Below the pieces are notes generated by a model. The model saw only the letters and a list, made by a program, of their open reading frames with translations, was not told the DNA's origin and did no database searches. Position numbers and translations under genes: made by a program. This document shows, in pieces, positions 61,702 through 64,000 of a stretch of 64,000 bases of DNA. This DNA comes from Gyrodactylus bullatarudis (taxonomy: Eukaryota > Platyhelminthes > Monogenea > Gyrodactylidea > Gyrodactylidae), in NCBI GenBank assembly GCA_012064415.1, contig SSNU01000165.1:148117-212116 (forward strand). Direction: 5' to 3'. Positions within the stretch are counted from its first letter, which is position 1; the number at the start of each line of letters is the position of its first letter.

Positions 61702-62801
61702 AGAAAAATTCTCTACGTGACTATTGTCAATGAATTTCATCGATTTTGAAGTGTAATACTTTTAAATCTACACTCAAATTGGTTAGAGTTTTCATGATTT
61801 TCTAACACAAATATGAAAATAACAAATGGAAATTTCATCACTTGGTGGGTAAAAATCTGCATCTCTATTGTATTACAGTATCATTGGTTGAACAATAGAA
61901 GCTTGTAAGGAACTTGATTTTATTTTTCAAGGAAAATGTCAAACAAGAGATAAAAAGTCAAGTAAGCTTAATTTTATTCCTAAGACTAAAGGGTAAAAGC
62001 AAGGAGAAATTCTTACCAGTGGTTAAGATTTTAATCTTTTTTTATTTCATTCAGAAGAAAATGAGGAAAAATAGTACAATGATAGCAAAGAAAATCATTT
62101 GTCATTGTTGTTATACAAGAAAACCTATCTCTTTCACAAAAGAGAAACAATAAAATAACAATTGACACAAAGTTATTCCTGATATTCTTAATTAAAAATC
62201 TCAGACTTATAAAAATTGTATCACATCATTGAATGAGATATCGTATTTTACTTACAATAAGTCGATAATGTAAACAAACCATTCTTCTCTCTCAATAAAT
62301 ATACTGAATCATACAACCCTAGTGATACATTAACTACTGTACTGTATTTGGTTTATTTTGTTGTCAAAATAATCTTATAATCGAAAAGCGATCCAAAAAT
62401 ACTGTACAAAAAGAAAATTTTTCTCTCAACTATACACTCTTTACTTTAATCTTTAGAACAATAAGATCTCATTGGTTGTTTCAATGGTTATGTTGAACAG
62501 AAAATTTTTCCTGAAACTTGATTTTTTTCAAAAACTATCAAACAATATAAAAGGATCTTTGATAAAGATTGAAAAGACTTGACCAAATAAGTAAAATAGA
62601 AGATTTTTAAAGAAATGCTCCTTGTGAAATGTGCCAGTATAAATCAAAAATTCTACACAATTTTAGTAGCAAGAATCTCAAAATTATTGATCGATAAATT
62701 AGCTGTAAATCACACAATGTACTAATATATGGCTAAGATCAAGAAATTATACGATATTCACAAAGGATCATTCTATAACTCAGAGCTTTTGAAATTTTTT
62801 T

Positions 62802-62903
62802 ACTGAGATGTGCTCAAAAATTTACTAAATTTTTTACTGAGATGTGCTCAAAAATTTACTAAATTTTTTACTGAGATGTGCTTAAAAATTTGCTAAATTT
62901 TTT
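62802..62903. repeat. Three tandem 34-bp repeats
   Basis: The unit starts ACTGAGATGTGCTCAAAAAT and ends TTACTAAATTTTTT. Units one and two are identical and the third has two changes. A local minisatellite. Confidence 0.9.
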
Positions 62904-63047
62904 TCGTTGAATTTAAAAGGATTTTAAATATAAACCTAATTGACGTGAAGATGAGAATTTACTTTTTTAACAAAAAACCCGATATTTTTCTCAGGAAAGT
63001 CAGGAAAAAATTTATTTTTCGAATTCCATAATAAAATGAGCCATTTA

Positions 63048-63483
63048 GTTGTGGAAATTAAAAAAAATTCAATCTGACCAAAATTATACCGTTTTTTGAA
63101 TTTTGAAAATGCCCCGAATTTCCACTTTTGAGACGAAGAACTCGAATTTGGCTGCAGAAAATCACAGAAATTCGTTATTATTGTGGGAAATCGAAAAATT
63201 TGAACTCATTAATTATTATGAAGGGGAATGATCCAAAATTTAAAAGCCTAACTTTTTCTTGAAAACTGTAGATTCCTATCTACCTCCAATTTCTTTCGGC
63301 CCAATTCGAATTCTTTGACCTATGCTGATCTCGAATATCTATATTTTTGCTTTAAATCTTTGAAATCGATAAAAATTTTGAGCTCAAAGTTGAAAAAGTG
63401 AAAATTCGGGGCATTTTAAAAATTCAAAAAACGGTCTAATTTAGTTTTTTGAATTTTTCAGAAATTTTTTAAATTTCCACAAC
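63048..63483. repeat. MITE of 436 bp with long inverted ends
   Basis: GTTGTGGAAATT at the left and AATTTCCACAAC at the right; inside each arm ACCGTTTTTTGAATTTTGAA and GCCCCGAATTTCCACTTTT are matched in reverse at 63396-63442. The interior has the words found in the degenerate copies near 2500-3700. Non-coding. Confidence 0.8.
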
Positions 63484-63574
63484 ATATTGGCATTGTCATT
63501 TAAAATTAATTTTTCCTGATTTCTTAATTGTGAAAAGCTTTAACTTGAGTTCAATTTGTAAAGTACAGATAAAA

Positions 63575-63720
63575 CAAAGCCAGTATTGGACTCTCAATGC
63601 CCATGACCCTGGCTCGATTCTCGGCTTCGGTATACTGAGGAGTCTCAATAAGGACGAAACGCATCTATACCTGCAATACATGTTTGGAATGTTTCTTTAC
63701 TAGCTTATAAATTAGATACA
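63575..63720 (+). mobile_element. tRNA-derived SINE with hammerhead ribozyme, copy 1
   Basis: A 5'-truncated tRNA-like head (AGTATTGGACTCTCAATGCC, then B-box-like GGCTCGATTC at 63611) aligns with the head of the copy at 23890-23956. It runs straight into a hammerhead at 63629-63671 and an AT-rich body. It is not tandem here. Confidence 0.7.
63629..63671 (+). ncRNA. Hammerhead ribozyme, best copy
   Basis: Stem I 5' arm GGTATA (63629-63634); core CTGAGGA (63635-63641); stem II GTCT/GGAC around loop CAATAA (63642-63655); GAAA (63656-63659); CGCATC; stem I 3' arm TATACC (63666-63671), a perfect complement. All conserved core bases are present, and the triplet before the cut would be AUC, a permitted NUH. 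Stem III is shortened compared with the copy at 38864 (ACGC/GCGT). The stem I arms differ from those at 23853-23888 (GGCATA/TATGTC), yet pairing is kept. Confidence 0.75.
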
Positions 63721-64000
63721 CGCTGAGTCTTATCTCTGAGGGAAGATATGTGTCTTCTTCGCATCCAATTATAATTAGAGATACTAATAGACTTATCCCT
63801 CGTCACCAAAAAAACCCATAACAAATAAATTAAGTATCTACACCTAATTAATATGAAGATGGGAATTTATTCTTTTTTACAAAATTATGAATTTTTCACC
63901 AAGAAATCGAATTTGATCAAGATTTTTTGGAATCTAGATCGTAGGTTCCACTTTCAGGATCTGAAGAAAAAAAATTTGAAAAAAATCAAATTTTAAGAAA

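Noticed and set aside
1..64000. CRISPR arrays, operons, bacterial promoters or prophage
   Set aside because: All clear genes have spliceosomal introns and the elements are eukaryotic; no repeat-spacer array is present.

Overview
This window comes from an AT-rich, repeat-dense metazoan nuclear genome. The evidence is split genes with GT-AG introns, signal-peptide and FN3-type membrane genes, a KLHL10-like kelch gene, and many animal-type transposable elements (non-LTR LINE, Penelope-like, Tc1 and pogo-like, piggyBac, Mutator-like, SINEs, MITEs). Introns are strikingly bimodal: many are only 27-33 nt, others run from hundreds of bases to 9 kb. I cannot name the species. A small invertebrate with very short introns fits, and a flatworm-like lineage is one option because schistosome SINEs also carry hammerhead ribozymes, but this is inference.

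Layout. 1-5 kb: a MITE-like inverted repeat, then two tandem, minus-strand, two-exon S1-family serine protease genes sharing a 33-nt intron and the same TATA region. 5-8.7 kb: gene-poor, with a 331-bp gap. 8.7-10.2 kb: a LINE fragment. 10.5-21.7 kb: the 3' part of a KLHL10-like kelch gene on the plus strand. Its 9.2-kb intron holds a LINE that was split first by an intact IR/DR Tc1 element and again by a pogo/Tigger-type element, plus an oppositely oriented LINE piece. 22-28.6 kb: SINE copies, one with a hammerhead ribozyme core, Penelope-like fragments and a 945-bp gap. 28.6-33.2 kb: an unrecognised 800-residue gene of seven exons, all introns phase 0. 33.2-40 kb: no gene found, but MITE and SINE remnants.

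39.9-53.6 kb: two tandem minus-strand genes for single-pass membrane proteins (911 and 892 residues) built from repeated SEA-like modules alternating with fibronectin-III domains. Both exon models close in frame with consistent splice phases. One intron of the first gene carries a 3.4-kb transposon with roughly 330-bp terminal inverted repeats and unrecognised ORFs, and a piggyBac relic sits inside that transposon. 54.5-57.5 kb: a broken Mutator-like element (MULE) inserted into a stray 72-bp copy of an exon-intron junction of the neighbouring membrane gene. 59-61.7 kb: a TIS11-like zinc-finger exon, a UBC9-like E2 gene with a 27-nt intron, and a small secreted acidic protein gene. 62-64 kb: a tandem repeat, an intact MITE, and a SINE copy with the best-preserved hammerhead ribozyme.

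The most notable points are the hammerhead-bearing tRNA-derived SINE family (two copies with compensatory stem-I changes), the SEA/FN3 membrane gene pair, the 27-33 nt introns, and the unclassified long-TIR transposon inserted 18-19 bp from a splice acceptor.
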